From the NCBI GenBank assembly GCA_963693305.1, contig OY855916.1:8095501-8159500 (forward strand): 64,000 nt of DNA, given 5' to 3'. Source of the stretch: Meandrina meandrites. Lineage: Eukaryota > Cnidaria > Anthozoa > Scleractinia > Meandrinidae. This document shows positions 1 through 10,989 of this stretch, in pieces. Both the position numbers and the translations under genes were made by a program. The notes beneath the pieces were generated by a model. It saw nothing but the letters and a program-made list of their open reading frames with translations, was not told the DNA's origin and did no database searches. Position 1 is the first letter of the stretch; each line of letters opens with the position of its first letter.

Positions 1-576
1 TCAATGGAATCATAAAAGATTAGCTAAGTTCGGTTGAATTTCCGTCATGCCGTTCTCAAATTTAATTGTCGCTGCACACTGCCTCTGTTAAAAATCCCTT
101 CCTCTTGAGTTCAACAACAACGTGTATCTCATTCTTGAAAAATTGAGAATCCTAAACGTTTCCTTACAACTTATCTGGTGTTCCGAGCAGCCCATGTTCC
201 TGTCCTTGGTTCAACTCTTCATAATTTTTTTTAGCCGTTCCTGTCGAGGTTTCAATTTCTTCGTACGTTTACTACTACCATTAGACGCTGTACAAAACAC
301 GCTAAACCGCACCTTGCGAACAACACACAGTGCAAAACAAACCATCAAAACAAGCTTGTGTTATTCAAATAAGGTTGCAATCACAATAAATCGCGAAATC
401 CGTGGAAATGCACGATCGGGCTATTCTGCGAAAACCACACAATGGCAACAATAAAAAAAAACAAAGACTACATTGTTTACGCTCGGAGCCGATGTACTAC
501 TAATTAGACGGCTTTTGTCCTCTTGGAAACGGGCTTTATATAATGATCCCTCATGAATAATATCATAAAATAAGTC
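1..576. other. AT-rich stretch without recognised gene
   Basis: I see no supported gene here. A 110-codon plus-strand open frame and a short minus-strand frame exist, but neither has a recognisable motif, paired splice sites or a counterpart in the other units of the window. Confidence 0.4.
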
Positions 577-588
577 AGATAAATACCT

Positions 589-633
<45 letters not shown>

Positions 634-679
634 TCGGGATGTACATGGATTAATACCTCCGTTCTCGGTATTTATCTCT
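577..679. repeat. foldback element with GC-rich core
   Basis: Two imperfect inverted arms of about 50 bp (ending AGATAAATACC on one side and GGTATTTATCTC on the other) surround a short palindromic core, gggcctacggccc. This is a miniature foldback element. It has no coding capacity, and no clear target duplication is visible. Confidence 0.75.
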
Positions 680-741
680 TACTTAATCCGCTCTAATAAA
701 AAGTTACGTTTCTACTCTATATTTAAAACAGATATAAGCAA

Positions 742-1240
742 ATCTGATTATTTAGAACAAATAAAGAACCTAAAGCATAGACGAGCTGTCGCTAAACTAC
801 GGTCAGGCAATCACAGTCTTAGAATCGAGTCTGGACGTCACTGTGTACCTAAATTACCGGAATCTCTTAGGATTTGTCAACACTGCCGCTCTAACCAAAT
901 TGAGAACGAGAACCATTTCTTATTCCATTGTGATCGTTATAACACTATTAGACAACAAATAACAAATGACATTGTACTTAAATATCCGTCATTTGATCTT
1001 TTGACGATACTGATAAAACTATATTCCTATTTAATAATGTTGATTCCTTCATTTGTAAGAAACTAGGTTATTTTGAATACGAAGCATTACATATAAGAGA
1101 AACTTGTAATCTTATCTAGTCCAATGTGATTAGTATTATTGTAATTTTACATATTTGTTATTAGAGTAATTTCGTATATTGTTATTTTAGGTAATACCAT
1201 CTGTATATGGGAATACCAATAAATTTGTTGTTATTGACTG
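742..1240 (+). pseudogene. 3' remnant of a non-LTR retrotransposon
   Basis: One forward frame reads a block typical of the C-terminal tail of LINE ORF2 proteins: LRSGNHSLRIESG, then a Cys/His cluster ICQHC followed by ENENHFLFHCDRY. This C-x2-C ... H-x4-C region lies after the reverse transcriptase in many LINEs. The frame is lost near 1,020, apparently through a shift, and an AATAAA-like sequence follows near 1,215. No RT core is present, so this is a 5'-truncated dead copy. I cannot assign the clade. Confidence 0.65.
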
Positions 1241-1555
1241 TAGTTGGAGCTAGTTATCGCGAACTTTGAGAAATCTTTTCTTCTCTATGCTCATTTCACA
1301 AAGCTATGTTGAGCGGTGTTTGGTAAATGTTTTGGTGATTTTTGGGGATGTTTGGAAAGAGATAGTTTTTCCCAAAGGATTAGTAAAATTTGGAGAAATT
1401 ATCAAGGATCAATTATCAAGGATCAAGTTCCCGGCTATTTTGTGAAGGAGATGCTTTTTTCAACTCGAAATGCACCACACGCTTATATGATTTTTTTAAT
1501 TTTTTTTTCTTTTTTTGATTCGGTGAATTTTTAAAAAAAAAATTTTTTAAAAATT

Positions 1556-1839
<284 letters not shown>

Positions 1840-1889
1840 GTCGGCGTTTTACCGACACCCCAAAATCGGGTGTACCCCCACCTTACTGT

Positions 1890-2106
1890 GAAACTCAGAA
1901 AACCGTGAACACCAGAAATATGAATGGAATGTTATTGTGTTGCAAGGAAAAAGCCAATCAGGCGTGAGAAAACTAAACCGCAAACAGCAACGGTTATTAG
2001 TTTGTGGTTTTGAGGTTTGCTTGCGTGTCCTGAACTTTATTTTGATTGGGCACTAGACAATCAACATTCCTGAAATATTTCAGGTGTCCACGGTTTTCTG
2101 AGTTTG
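1890..2106. repeat. foldback element
   Basis: The left arm begins AAACTCAGAAAACCGTG and its reverse complement, with a few mismatches, ends at 2,106 (CACGGTTTTCTGAGTTT). The arms are about 40 bp and enclose about 140 bp of non-coding DNA, the inner part of which is also partly complementary. It lies directly beside the GACCCC array. Confidence 0.7.
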
Positions 2107-2239
2107 ATAGTAATCTCCTCACGATAAAGCTTGGAGTATCGGTCGCCCTCTCCTCCGTACTCGTTGCGTGAGATCAGTCTGATCTGTTTTTACATGCAAC
2201 AGTCTGATTTGATGAGCGCCTCTGATAAAATGTTAATAA

Positions 2240-3245
2240 AAGATGATGTTAATTAGTTCTGCGTGGGGGAGCAAACGCAAGGGAAACGCACCTGAACGCA
2301 TGGGGGAGCATAATGAGGGATCGCAAGCAAAAGCATGGGGCAATTCAGAATAAAAGGAGATTGGAGGCGGGGAAGAAAGGAGGGAGCCTAGATAGAAACG
2401 CCTATGGGGAAACATGGTGATGGGTGACTTCCCAGAGTTTGCACAGCGCTATGTTTCAGCCAAGATTGGGTGTTGACCAAAGTTGGAAGAAGGACAACGA
2501 TGGGTAACGACCTACCAAGGGACGAGGGAACGCACTAGAGAATGCACAATGCAATGGACGAGGAAACGTCTGGCGGAACTTACAGGGAATTGAAGGGAGA
2601 CACCTGAGGGAACAAGGAACTCGTGGGGAACGAAACAGCCAGTGAGTGATAGCAAGTGTTCAGTGCTGTCAAAGTTGGGCGTAGGACAATGTTGGGTATC
2701 ACTCTAGGCTTAGGTTAATGTTAGGCTGACAAGAAACGAAAAAGGATCACCAAACCCAGACATAATTCCTTGGGACACTTACTGTTAAACAGTGATGTCA
2801 CATTTCGTTACGAATTCTCAGAAATGGAGAACTTCCTTCCCTCAAAGGCAATGTTGGAAAATAGACGGCAACGGAAGGCATTGTTTTGTCCAAGCACACA
2901 ACATTGTAACGGGGCAGGGGAGTAATTGCTAATTATTTTACCTTTTCGAAGTATTAATAGCAGCGAGTGTCCCAAGAATTGTGTCTTGGATTAAGGATTT
3001 TCAAGATAGTGAGGTAACGTGCGCGCAAACTGGGAACTCACAAAACGGAAGCATTTGGTTAACCACTGAGAAAACAAGAAAAGAACGGTAACGCACAGAG
3101 AACACACGGGTTAATATACCAGGTAAGTGGAAAAGCGTACAAAAGGCCACAAGAATTCCAGGGGTAAGCTGAAGGGAATTCACCAAAATGTACCGTTTGC
3201 CACAGACCGACCTTTTACCTTTGAGTTTGTAAATGCCCAAGTAAT
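2240..3245. repeat. G/A-rich spacer, copy 1 of 3
   Basis: Strongly purine-rich on the plus strand, with many irregular occurrences of GGAACGCA-like words. It is recognisably related to 24,950-25,620 and 59,880-60,560: shared phrases include the order 'acgagggaacgca ... gcggaacttacag ... gttaggct'. In all three places it lies about 1-2 kb downstream of the last ATPAF1 exon, so it marks the boundary between array units. No coding frame is supported. Confidence 0.7.
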
Positions 3246-3313
3246 TTCGCGTGCCCCATTTGTTGAGTTATTTTTTCAAAAAAATAACTCTTAGTCGGCG
3301 CGATGGACCGTGT

Positions 3314-3352
3314 AGTCAGTCAGTCAGTCAGTCAGTCAGTCAGTCAGTCAGT
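3314..3352. repeat. (AGTC)n microsatellite
   Basis: A tetranucleotide tract of about ten AGTC units inside non-coding DNA. Confidence 0.95.
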
Positions 3353-3445
3353 GGAGTATGTTTGTATCTCACACCAATCAGGTTCGAGGTACTATCAGAA
3401 CCAATGAAATTGCAGTTTATAAAGGGGAAGTAATCTGACACAGTT

Positions 3446-4620
3446 GTAAGCGAGCGATTTCATTCGAAGATTTTCGATTTGTAGGAGGCGGAATCGGTGA
3501 GTTGTGAATTAACCCCGGATCTGAATCGCCTGCTTATTCAAGCGTTCCTTTAGGACAGGCTAGTTTCGCTGACCGTAATAGAAATTGCATAAAGCATTTG
3601 CACAAAGCAGATTTGAAGAATAATGTTCTCATTGTGATGTTAATACTGTGTCATAAAAATGGTAAGGAATCTTCTTCAGAGTGTGTTGTGGCCTCTTATT
3701 TTAAGAGTTTGTGACAAGGAAACTTCTTAAATTTAATACTGCTTGAGACTGCGTGTCGCCAACTGAAAACCGCAATTAATTTAATTAGTCTCTTTAGCGT
3801 CTTGCTTGATTCACTGACTCTCGGGTAAGTGTTTGTTTATACCTTAAACACACCACGTTTAGACATTTAATTAACCGGTATGGGTATCGACTTTAAAATG
3901 GTTTTGCTTTTAAAATTAACTACGATCGATAGCGGCAACAGGCTAGAATAAGAGCATGTCATTCCGTGACAGTTTGATAACTAAAATTAATTAGTTCTTG
4001 TTCCTGTTTGTTGAATGAAAATTTACATTTACGACAGGAAAGAAATACTCCAGGTGTACTACACTTTAAAAGCTTTCCTAAAAATATAGTTTTTGATTTG
4101 ATTCGTTTATTACTTTTCGATTACTCAATGGAGACATGGTGTTTTCAAGAAAAACAAAAGTGTCATGTTACAAAAGTGAGATAAACAAAAGTGTCATGTT
4201 ACATGCGTTTTTTTAAAAAAGGTATCGTTTTACAGTGTTTGACAAAAACACTGTAACAGTATCCTGTAACAAACAAAAGTATCGCGTTACGGTTGTAAAA
4301 AAGCTAGCAACAAAATAAGCGCTAACAGAATAAGCCATTTCGTGACATTTTGACAATTAAATTAGTTCTTGTTTTTTCTAAATGATAAAAATTTACTATT
4401 GAACGAAACAATTTTGACGTAACAAATTGCACGTAAAAATTATTTTGTCTGCAACACTTTTTGTTTTCAAAATATGCCTCTTAGTCGTAGCAAGGGGCTA
4501 TGTAGTTAGTGATGCACCATGCACAAATAGCTCAACCATCCCAACAGGACTAACACCCAGTCTTACCCCAAGCAAACCAATCAATTGAAAAAATAACTCC
4601 TGCACGCTTAGCGTGCCTAT
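3446..4620. repeat. non-coding spacer with a diverged direct repeat
   Basis: No gene seen. About 3,946-4,035 and 4,306-4,402 are related direct repeats, both running from AGAATAAG through GTGACA to ATTAGTTCTTG. Between them the word AAAGTGTCATGTTAC recurs. This part of the spacer is not obviously shared with the other units. Confidence 0.5.
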
Positions 4621-5692
4621 GTTTTAATTTGTGGTCTGTAACTTAAATTGAGGACCGCATATTGAACAACCATGTCGCAAAAACTTAACATTTCTCGAAG
4701 ATTTTTGCTCAATACAGTTTAGGGGACGTAACTGGAAACACCAAGAGAGAACTGAAAAGAAAGCATAAAAATATGCCATGAAACGTCCTCTGCAAGTGTC
4801 GTATGGAACATCACTTCCCCTCAACGGTTCAATAACAAACGAACTCGTACGATGAACAACTTCCCATTTTATTGACCATAAGATAATCGGTGCGAGTGCT
4901 GTTGTTTGCTCTCACTACAGTTTTCGCGCGACCAAAATGCGGGAAACTCAAATTTCGTGCGCGAACTTTAACTACGCGGGTTACTGGTTCAGAAGTCCAG
5001 TCTCTGCTCATCAAGTTCTGCAATGTACAAATGTTTATTCCTTTTCTTTAACTGATGCTGTCACAACACCGCTTTCTATTTCAGCGTTTAATTCTTTCAC
5101 CACTGTCAAGTGATCGAATTTCTCAGGGAATATATTAAAGGTTTTCAGGATCTCCTCTCTGCGATCGCTTTCTGAAGCGTAGTACATCTGAACTTGATAG
5201 GCCAACCACTGCGCATCCAACACGCTCTGTAAAGAAGACAACATTATAATCATGCATAAGCAAAAAACGACACATTTTCAAATAGAAAAACATTCTAGTT
5301 ATGGCCAACATTTGGCGCAAAAAGAGCACATTTTCTGGGTAATGATCAGAAAATCGTCACAGAAAAGACCCTGGTGACGAGGATGCAATTATTGCAGCCA
5401 AAGTTGCCACATCACAGTTTGGAAAATTTGACGACATTTTTCAAGTTCGTCGTTTCGTCAAAATTCGTCTCAATCTTGTCCAGTCTTAACCTTCCTTGTT
5501 TTCCTTTTTGGTTAATTATTGCATCTTTGGTATTTCTCATTCTTAATGAATTATTATTTCAAGATTTCTGTCCATTTGATGATTATTTTTTGCATTGAAA
5601 AAGAGACGTAATTCACTTACCATTGCATTGGTGTCTACTTCTCCAACCATGAGAACTAATCCTGTGATATGAAAATGAAGGTGCGGTTATTA

Positions 5693-5854
5693 TACCTAAT
5701 CGTACCCTTTTGGTACGCTTCGGCGGCATATCAGGCGAGTTTGGTCGTGCCATGGTTCGTATTTTGGCGAGAAGCAGTCGAGCCAAAATACCCATGGCAA
5801 GACCAAACGAGCCTGATATGCTGCCGAACCGTACCAAGAAGGTACGATTAGGTA
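5693..5854. mobile_element. foldback MITE in ATPAF1 intron
   Basis: A nearly perfect palindrome: the left arm starts TACCTAATCGTACC and the right arm ends GGTACGATTAGGTA, with arms of about 75 bp. It is absent from the matching intron of units 2 and 4, so it is an insertion specific to unit 1. The overlapping small ORFs on both strands are palindrome artefacts. A further inverted pair (TTTACCGTACCCAAATT at 5,855 and its complement at 7,380-7,396) brackets the adjoining LINE, suggesting a composite insertion. Confidence 0.8.
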
Positions 5855-5984
5855 TTTACCGTACCCAAATTCAGCCAAAAATCTGGAAAGTTCTTGTTTC
5901 TTGTAAACTTCAATGGGTTTCTTCTCGTCCTCGACAAAATCACTCTGTTCAAGCCATGATTGCCAGGTAGTGTAAATTGTGTGA

Positions 5985-7010
5985 AACTTTCTTGGTCTTC
6001 AACACTCTCAATCTCTAAGCCTCGAATGTACGCTGACGATACTCACTTGACCTTTGCCAGTAACTGTGTCGACACGATTAATGTGGTCTTAAATCGCGAC
6101 CTAGCTAAGGTCAATGAATGGCTTGTCGCGAACAAATTAACATTAAATGCAAGCAAGACAGAATTTATGTTAATCGGGTCGAGACAAAGGTTAAGTACTT
6201 TTGACAAATCTCCTAGCCTTTCAATTGATGATAAATCTATAAAGCAAGTTTCTAGCACTAAATCTCTTGGTGTGCACATTGACGAAAATCTCTCTTGGAA
6301 TGTGCACATCGAGTCCATTGCTAAGAAAATTGTATCTGGCCTGGGAGCTTTAAAGAGGTGTAGACGATTTGTTCCTCAAAGCACGCTGCATTCTGTTTTC
6401 AGTGCCTTAATACAGCCTCATTTTGATTATTGTAGTGTTGTTTGGGGACACTGTAATAAGACCCTTTCTGACAAACTACAAAAATTGCAAAACCGCGCTG
6501 CACGTATTCTAACCTTTTCCAGCTATGACACAAATGCCGGACTTCTCTTTGAACGGCTCGGCTGGAAGGGATTGGAATCTCAAAGGCAAATACAAGAAGC
6601 AATAATGGTGTACAAATCTCTTAACGGTCTTGTACCTACCTATTTGCAATCTATCTTTACTGATAGGAATAATATAACTCAATACGAACTGAGAGACACC
6701 GTGGGCAAACTCGCTGTTCCTTTGCCCCGCACAAACTATCTAAAAAACAGTTTTAGTTACCAAGGTGCGGTGCTTTGGAACAGCTTACCACATGATTTGC
6801 GGCAAGCACAAACTCTCAATGGTTTTCGAATTGGTTGCCGACATCATTTTTCTTAGTCACAAAATTTTTTACCTTTTAGCACACGGCATTCATGTAAAGC
6901 AGAGTTATGTTAGTATAAATTAGTATTGTTTTAGTTTTTAGTATTGTATTTATTATCATTAGTATTTTATAATTGACTGAACTGATGAATTTACCGTGTA
7001 TAAATAAAGT

Positions 7011-7049
<39 letters not shown>
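5985..7049 (+). pseudogene. 5'-truncated jockey/CR1-like LINE with (TAC)n tail
   Basis: A forward open frame to 6,856 begins just before the RT catalytic motif C (MYADDTHLTFAS) and continues through the RT thumb and tail. Recognisable blocks are LNASKTEFMLIG, SLGVHIDENLSW, LIQPHFDYCSVVWG, LQKLQNRAARILT and GAVLWNSLPHDLR. This is the usual C-terminal order of jockey/CR1/L2-group LINE polyproteins, reduced to about 290 residues with no endonuclease or RT fingers. The 3' end is a (TAC)n tail at 7,011-7,049 rather than poly(A), after ATAAATAAA. It is a dead-on-arrival copy inside the ATPAF1 intron. The frame is still open, so the insertion is young. Confidence 0.88.
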
Positions 7050-8028
7050 ACTTTTTTTACTCGTCTTTTTGGAGTTTCATTCTCTTAATTTTCGAAATCA
7101 AAATTTAGCAAAAAATTTGGGAACTCCGACTACATTGTTTCAATCTGAATGAACATCGCGCAGTTGGCGAGCGCGCTCAAGTTTATTTTTTCAAGTTGGT
7201 AAACACCAGGTAAACTTCAATTACGAGGTTTTGTTTTATTGGTAAGAGCTCTTTTCAATTCATCGTACGGTAACACTTCTTTACTTTAAAGTGACCATGA
7301 TATCGTGGCATATCAGGTCAGTGACTTGATATCGTAGGACATCAGGAAAGTAAATCGCGCTTCAGATTGGCTACTTGGGAATTTGGGTATGGTAAATGAA
7401 ATAAGTACCATTATTCTAATAGTTCTTCTATAAATAGCAAATGAACTAGTTTTGATCACAAAATGACATTACGTGTACCAACCTTTACTGTCTCTTAGAT
7501 CTGTAAAATGTTTCATTGCCAGCGACCAGGGGGCATTTTCACCTCGTGTCTGTTGAAATGAAACCAAATCAAAGATGACTGATAATAAATAACATTTCTA
7601 TTACCTTTAAAGGACTATTTTAAAGTTCTCAGGGGTACTTGTTTCTTTTTAACGCCTTTTGTTGAGGAAGGAAAGTGAATTTTATTTCAAATCATAAATC
7701 GGCTTGCTAGAGCATCTACTGCATCTGGTTAATGTAAACTAAATGTTTACAAAAGGATATTCACCAAAATAGTAATATCAAACCTTAAAGTGTGGGATGG
7801 AAGTTTTCTCCAAATAACCGTTTCCGGCTAAAAAGTTCCCTGCAAGGGGTGGGGGCTAACGGAAATAGAAAGAGAGGGTAGCACGCATGTGCGCGCGCTG
7901 ATGATGCGAAAAATTATGTGCTGCAAAAACGCGTAAAATCAAAAAATGAAATTTTTATACACGACTAGGCGGCACCTTTCTCTGCAGTCACTTTCGCATT
8001 TGCTGTGATGTGTGCTTGTCTCTTTAAG

Positions 8029-8205
8029 ACCTATCAAAGATAATCAATGCTTGCAGCACAACGATGCAACTTTGAATGAGACAAGCTTCTCCGAGTTGAA
8101 AACCAAACTTGAAGCTTGCTAGTTCTACCAGTTCAAACACAACATTCGCTGGATAAATGGACTGTTAGTTCACTTCTTAATCTGTATTTCACAGAAGATA
8201 TGTAA
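8029..8205 (+). pseudogene. broken last exon of the nested small gene (copy 1)
   Basis: This is homologous to the third exon of the intact gene at 28,496-30,030. It carries an in-frame TAG where the intact copy has Trp (gaagcttgctag against gaagcttggaag), loses one A soon afterwards, which shifts the frame, and has CTTTAAG instead of CTTTACAG at the acceptor. Exons 1 and 2 are absent from the preceding sequence. It is a decayed fragment in unit 1. Confidence 0.85.
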
Positions 8206-8216
8206 TTTGAGACAGC

Positions 8217-8579
8217 TTAGCGCTGGTTACGTGTTTTACCGCGCTTGGTGCTGGTTACGTGTTTTTCTGCGCTTGGTGCTGGTTAAATATTTTCCCGCGC
8301 TTGGCGCTGTTACGTGTTTTACCGCGCTTGGTGCTGGTTACGTGTTTTTCTGCGCTTGGTGCTGGTTACGTGTTTTACCGCGCTTGGCGCTGGTTACGTG
8401 TTTTACCGCGCTTGGTGCTGGTTACGTGTTTTTCCGCGCTTGGCGCTGGTTACGTGTTTTACCGCGCTTGGTGCTGGTTACGTGTTTTCCCGCGCTTGGC
8501 GCTGATTACGTGTTTTACCGCGCTTGGTGCTGGTTTTTCCGCACTTAATGGCGCTGGTTACGTGTTTCCCCGCGGCTAG
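8217..8579. repeat. 28-bp minisatellite, about 13 copies
   Basis: The tandem unit is GCTGGTTACGTGTTTTACCG plus CGCTTGGT. Variants have TTTTCC or TTTTCT before CGCG. It starts a few bases after the stop of the decayed exon at 8,205 and is missing at the equivalent point of unit 2 (30,030). It is GC-rich in an AT-rich setting. All three forward frames stay open because of the repeat, so no protein is inferred. Confidence 0.95.
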
Positions 8580-9092
8580 CAAAACTCACACGTTTTCCAA
8601 ACCTTTACACTAGTTGCATGCTTTCATCTTCGTGAACTAACATCGCGCGACAAAATGAATCAATAAGAATTTAACCTTTTTGAGATCGGCCACTCGCAAT
8701 TCGCTAACCAAAAGCGTCTGGTATCATTTTCTAAACAAGCTAAAAATAGTGCGTATGAATTCCCATTTTCTTTCAATTTTCAATTAAGTTTTGGTAAATT
8801 TATAAACTCTTGAATGATAACACTCCACGAGTCAGTAAAGTCCTAGTACAACAGTTGTCAGTAAAAAAAGGCAAACTGCCATGTTACAAGCTTTCATGCA
8901 ATCTAATCCAAAACGTCTGTTGCTCAAAGTACGTGCAGCTATTCTGGTCACAATTCTAAGAAATCGTGGAATCATTCGTAGAAATCATAATCTCTCATGA
9001 TCACAAAACGTCTCTAATAACGCTCCGTGATTGGTTAATTCCACAAAAGTTATCCACTGTCTTGATCTTGTTTCAGCCTTTCAATCAATTTG
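8580..9092. other. upstream flank shared with 47.4-47.6 kb
   Basis: No gene. From about 8,930 the sequence closely matches 47,455-47,618, including 'ctcatgatcacaaaacgtct' and a CCAAT-type element GTGATTGG. It appears to be the promoter side of an old TRIM copy. Confidence 0.6.
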
Positions 9093-9850
9093 TATAGGTA
9101 ATCACATGATTTCGAGTGCAATTTGGGATAAATCAGCACGAGTAAATTTTTCAAAGGCTAACCAAATTGCACGAGCCCGTAGGGCGAGTGCAATTTGTAG
9201 TCTGAAAAATTTACGAGTGCTGATTTATCCCAAATTGCACGAGAAAAATCATGATATTACTTGTTAATAATACACATAAAAAAATTTCTCTGCAAGTGGA
9301 TGACAAACAAGGTGTGTTCGGTCGCTTACCTTTCCGAATCGTTGTTAAAACATTACGGAGTTGCCAGGCTTTGTAAATCCAAATACTGCTGCGGAATTTT
9401 AAAGCTCTCAGTCATGCATTATCAGGTGCCTTTATCCTCATTCATGGGAATGAGCTGAAATGTGCGACTTCAATTCAGGCTTGTAATCTTCCTTCTTTAC
9501 GAGCTGTCGCGAAAGAAAATCCTCGATTGGTAGCCTTCAGTAGTTTCGTAGAGCCTCTTTTGTGCTGCACAAACGTCCATTTGCTAGTATATTAGTTTAT
9601 ACACTGATAATTTTCGTCAAATCGGTCTAACTTTGCATTAATTGATGTTTTTGTTCTCTCCAAACCCTCCGACAACGGCCGCCATTTTGTTTGGTGCGCT
9701 TTCGCGGCTTTCCTGTCAATCAACTTAATTTCAACTTTCTGCACTCAATTTCATCTTTTTGCACTCAATTTCAACTTTCTGCACTGTTTGGGATTAATTG
9801 ATGTGCTCTCAGCCAATGAGCTTGCTGAAATTTTTGCATGTGTATTATTA
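9093..9850. mobile_element. 758-bp foldback-containing insertion with empty site at 47.6 kb
   Basis: Sequence on both sides matches 47,590-47,660 continuously (caatcaattt|gccaagaaatc), so this block is an insertion in unit 1. It contains a long foldback (about 9,104-9,258; arms with GAGTGCAATTTGGGATAAAT and its complement; core gcccgtagggc) and three copies of an AATTTCAACTTTCTGCACTC-type 21-mer at about 9,728-9,786. The outer ends are weakly inverted (TATAGGTAATCACATG and CATGTGTATTATTA). No open reading frame of note. Confidence 0.8.
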
Positions 9851-9974
9851 GCCAAGAAATCTGCCAACGGATAAGTTATCTGACAGCTTCTTAAAATTTG
9901 TAGGTCAAGTTGTATTGCTCTTGTTTCTGCAATATTTTACAAATCGGAACTGACTAAGAACGCTTCCCCGAGAC

Positions 9975-10270
9975 TGCTTGAGGACTTGTAGTCACATTCT
10001 TCGTTTTCCAACTTTAAACATGGATATACAGACCGTAAAATTTCGAAAAAAAGGCCCTTGTTACTTTCGGACATTTGAGCAAAATAATTCAGATTTTTTT
10101 TTCACGATAACTAATTGCCTACTTTGTTTAGTCTACTGCCCGTGTGTCTTTCTTTTCAGAATTACTCATGGTTTGCCTCACTGAGCCCGTGATCAAAAGA
10201 TTGTTTGAATGGCGTCCTCACTGAGCAGATAGTAGACTTTGAAACAACAACAATGATAAATTGCTTTTCG
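9975..10270 (+). pseudogene. orphan TRIM 5' end (copy near unit 1)
   Basis: The bases before and at ATG 10,020 match the leader of the intact TRIM genes (cattcttcgttttcc ... ATGGATATACA, reading MDIQT). The sequence then diverges at codon 6 into unrelated DNA shared with 47,780-48,040. Only the promoter, leader and first five codons of a TRIM gene remain. Confidence 0.7.
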
Positions 10271-10760
10271 ATTAGACAAACATTACTGGTAAGAAAAATA
10301 AAACCTCGATGAGATTAAATATTTGCGCTCTTTTCTCCTGCACTTACCTTTGCTACAGCTTAACGAAAGAACTAATCGTGGCTAACTAATTTTATTTGAC
10401 TATGTAAGATTAAAACAATAAATCAGCCATGTCGCATGGCGAGAATTTATCCCAGTAGTTGGCTGGTCTACATTCTTGACAGCACTATTTGCAAACTATG
10501 CTCGACTGTTGACCAAAATATGACCCGGGTGAGCAAGGTAACGAGACAAAAATCTATTTTAAGTCAAAAAACACAAATAATGTTCCTTACAATCACGGTA
10601 TTGTGTTCCATCAGGGAATAGAAAACAGTGAGAGAACCAGTCAGAATCGCAGGTTGCCAACAAAACACGAATAAGTTTCCACAATAGTGAAACAAACATC
10701 GATAAATTAAAGAACGTACCACATACCGGTGGATCCTAACAACATTTCAAGCATTTTTGT
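10271..10760. other. non-coding stretch
   Basis: No gene seen. There is AT-rich sequence and a 61-codon frame without motifs. The ATPAF1 central exons expected somewhere in 7.6-14.7 kb are not here. Confidence 0.4.
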
Positions 10761-10989
10761 CCAGTAATCTGATCTGAAAAGTTAGCGGAAGCTTTCATTT
10801 GTAGGTCACGCTCGTGATCACAGTTCTAAGAATCCTTGGCGTAGATCCATACAATATGTAAAAACATGTCGAATACCACTCTGTGATTGGTCGATATTAT
10901 CAGCCTAAAGGAACCATCCCATCAGATCAGTCCAACATTCTTGGAGGCGTTCACAACTCAAAACCCTTCGTCGTTTTCCGCCTTCAATC
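10761..10989 (+). promoter_or_regulatory. TRIM-NHL upstream region, copy 1
   Basis: About 230 bp conserved with 34,390-34,638 and 49,615-49,866. Shared blocks are GTCCAGTAATCTGATCT (first two copies), a GTGATTGGTCGATATTA block with an inverted CCAAT box at 10,886-10,890 about 100 bp before the ATG, and a leader ending cttcaatcATGG. Conservation in all three copies suggests the core promoter. No TATA box is obvious. Confidence 0.55.

Larger units (their letters stand above)
5035..7549 (-). pseudogene. ATPAF1: ATPAF1-like unit 1, last three coding exons
   Basis: ATPAF1 (yeast Atp11) is a mitochondrial matrix chaperone that binds the F1 beta subunit during ATP synthase assembly. Three minus-strand exons join in phase. 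Exon 7483-7549 (67 nt, after caacag, before gttggt) reads TRGENAPWSLAMKHFTDLRD. Exon 5621-5661 (41 nt) reads LVLMVGEVDTNAM. Terminal exon 5035-5226 (192 nt, after ttctttacag) starts SVLDAQWLAYQVQMYYASES and stops at TAA. This matches the conserved ATPAF1 C-terminal order: TRGE, VLM.AE.D, then A.c.A.QvQlfYA. These exons look intact, but the three exons that should precede them (present at 30.2-31.6 kb) could not be found in 7.6-14.7 kb, and exon 1 of this unit is broken. The copy is therefore probably non-functional. A 1.7-kb mobile insertion lies in the 5661-7483 intron. Confidence 0.8.

Noticed and set aside
3314..3352. CRISPR-like or regular spaced repeats
   Set aside because: All regular arrays in the window are contiguous micro- or minisatellites without unique spacers, and the genome is eukaryotic.
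5613..5970. Four overlapping small ORFs on both strands with similar peptides
   Set aside because: They are the two strands of one palindromic foldback element, which reads similarly in both directions.
8207..8579. ORFs of 63-113 codons with repeated RAWCWLRV-type peptides
   Set aside because: They arise in three frames from the 28-bp tandem repeat. No start context or homologue is evident.
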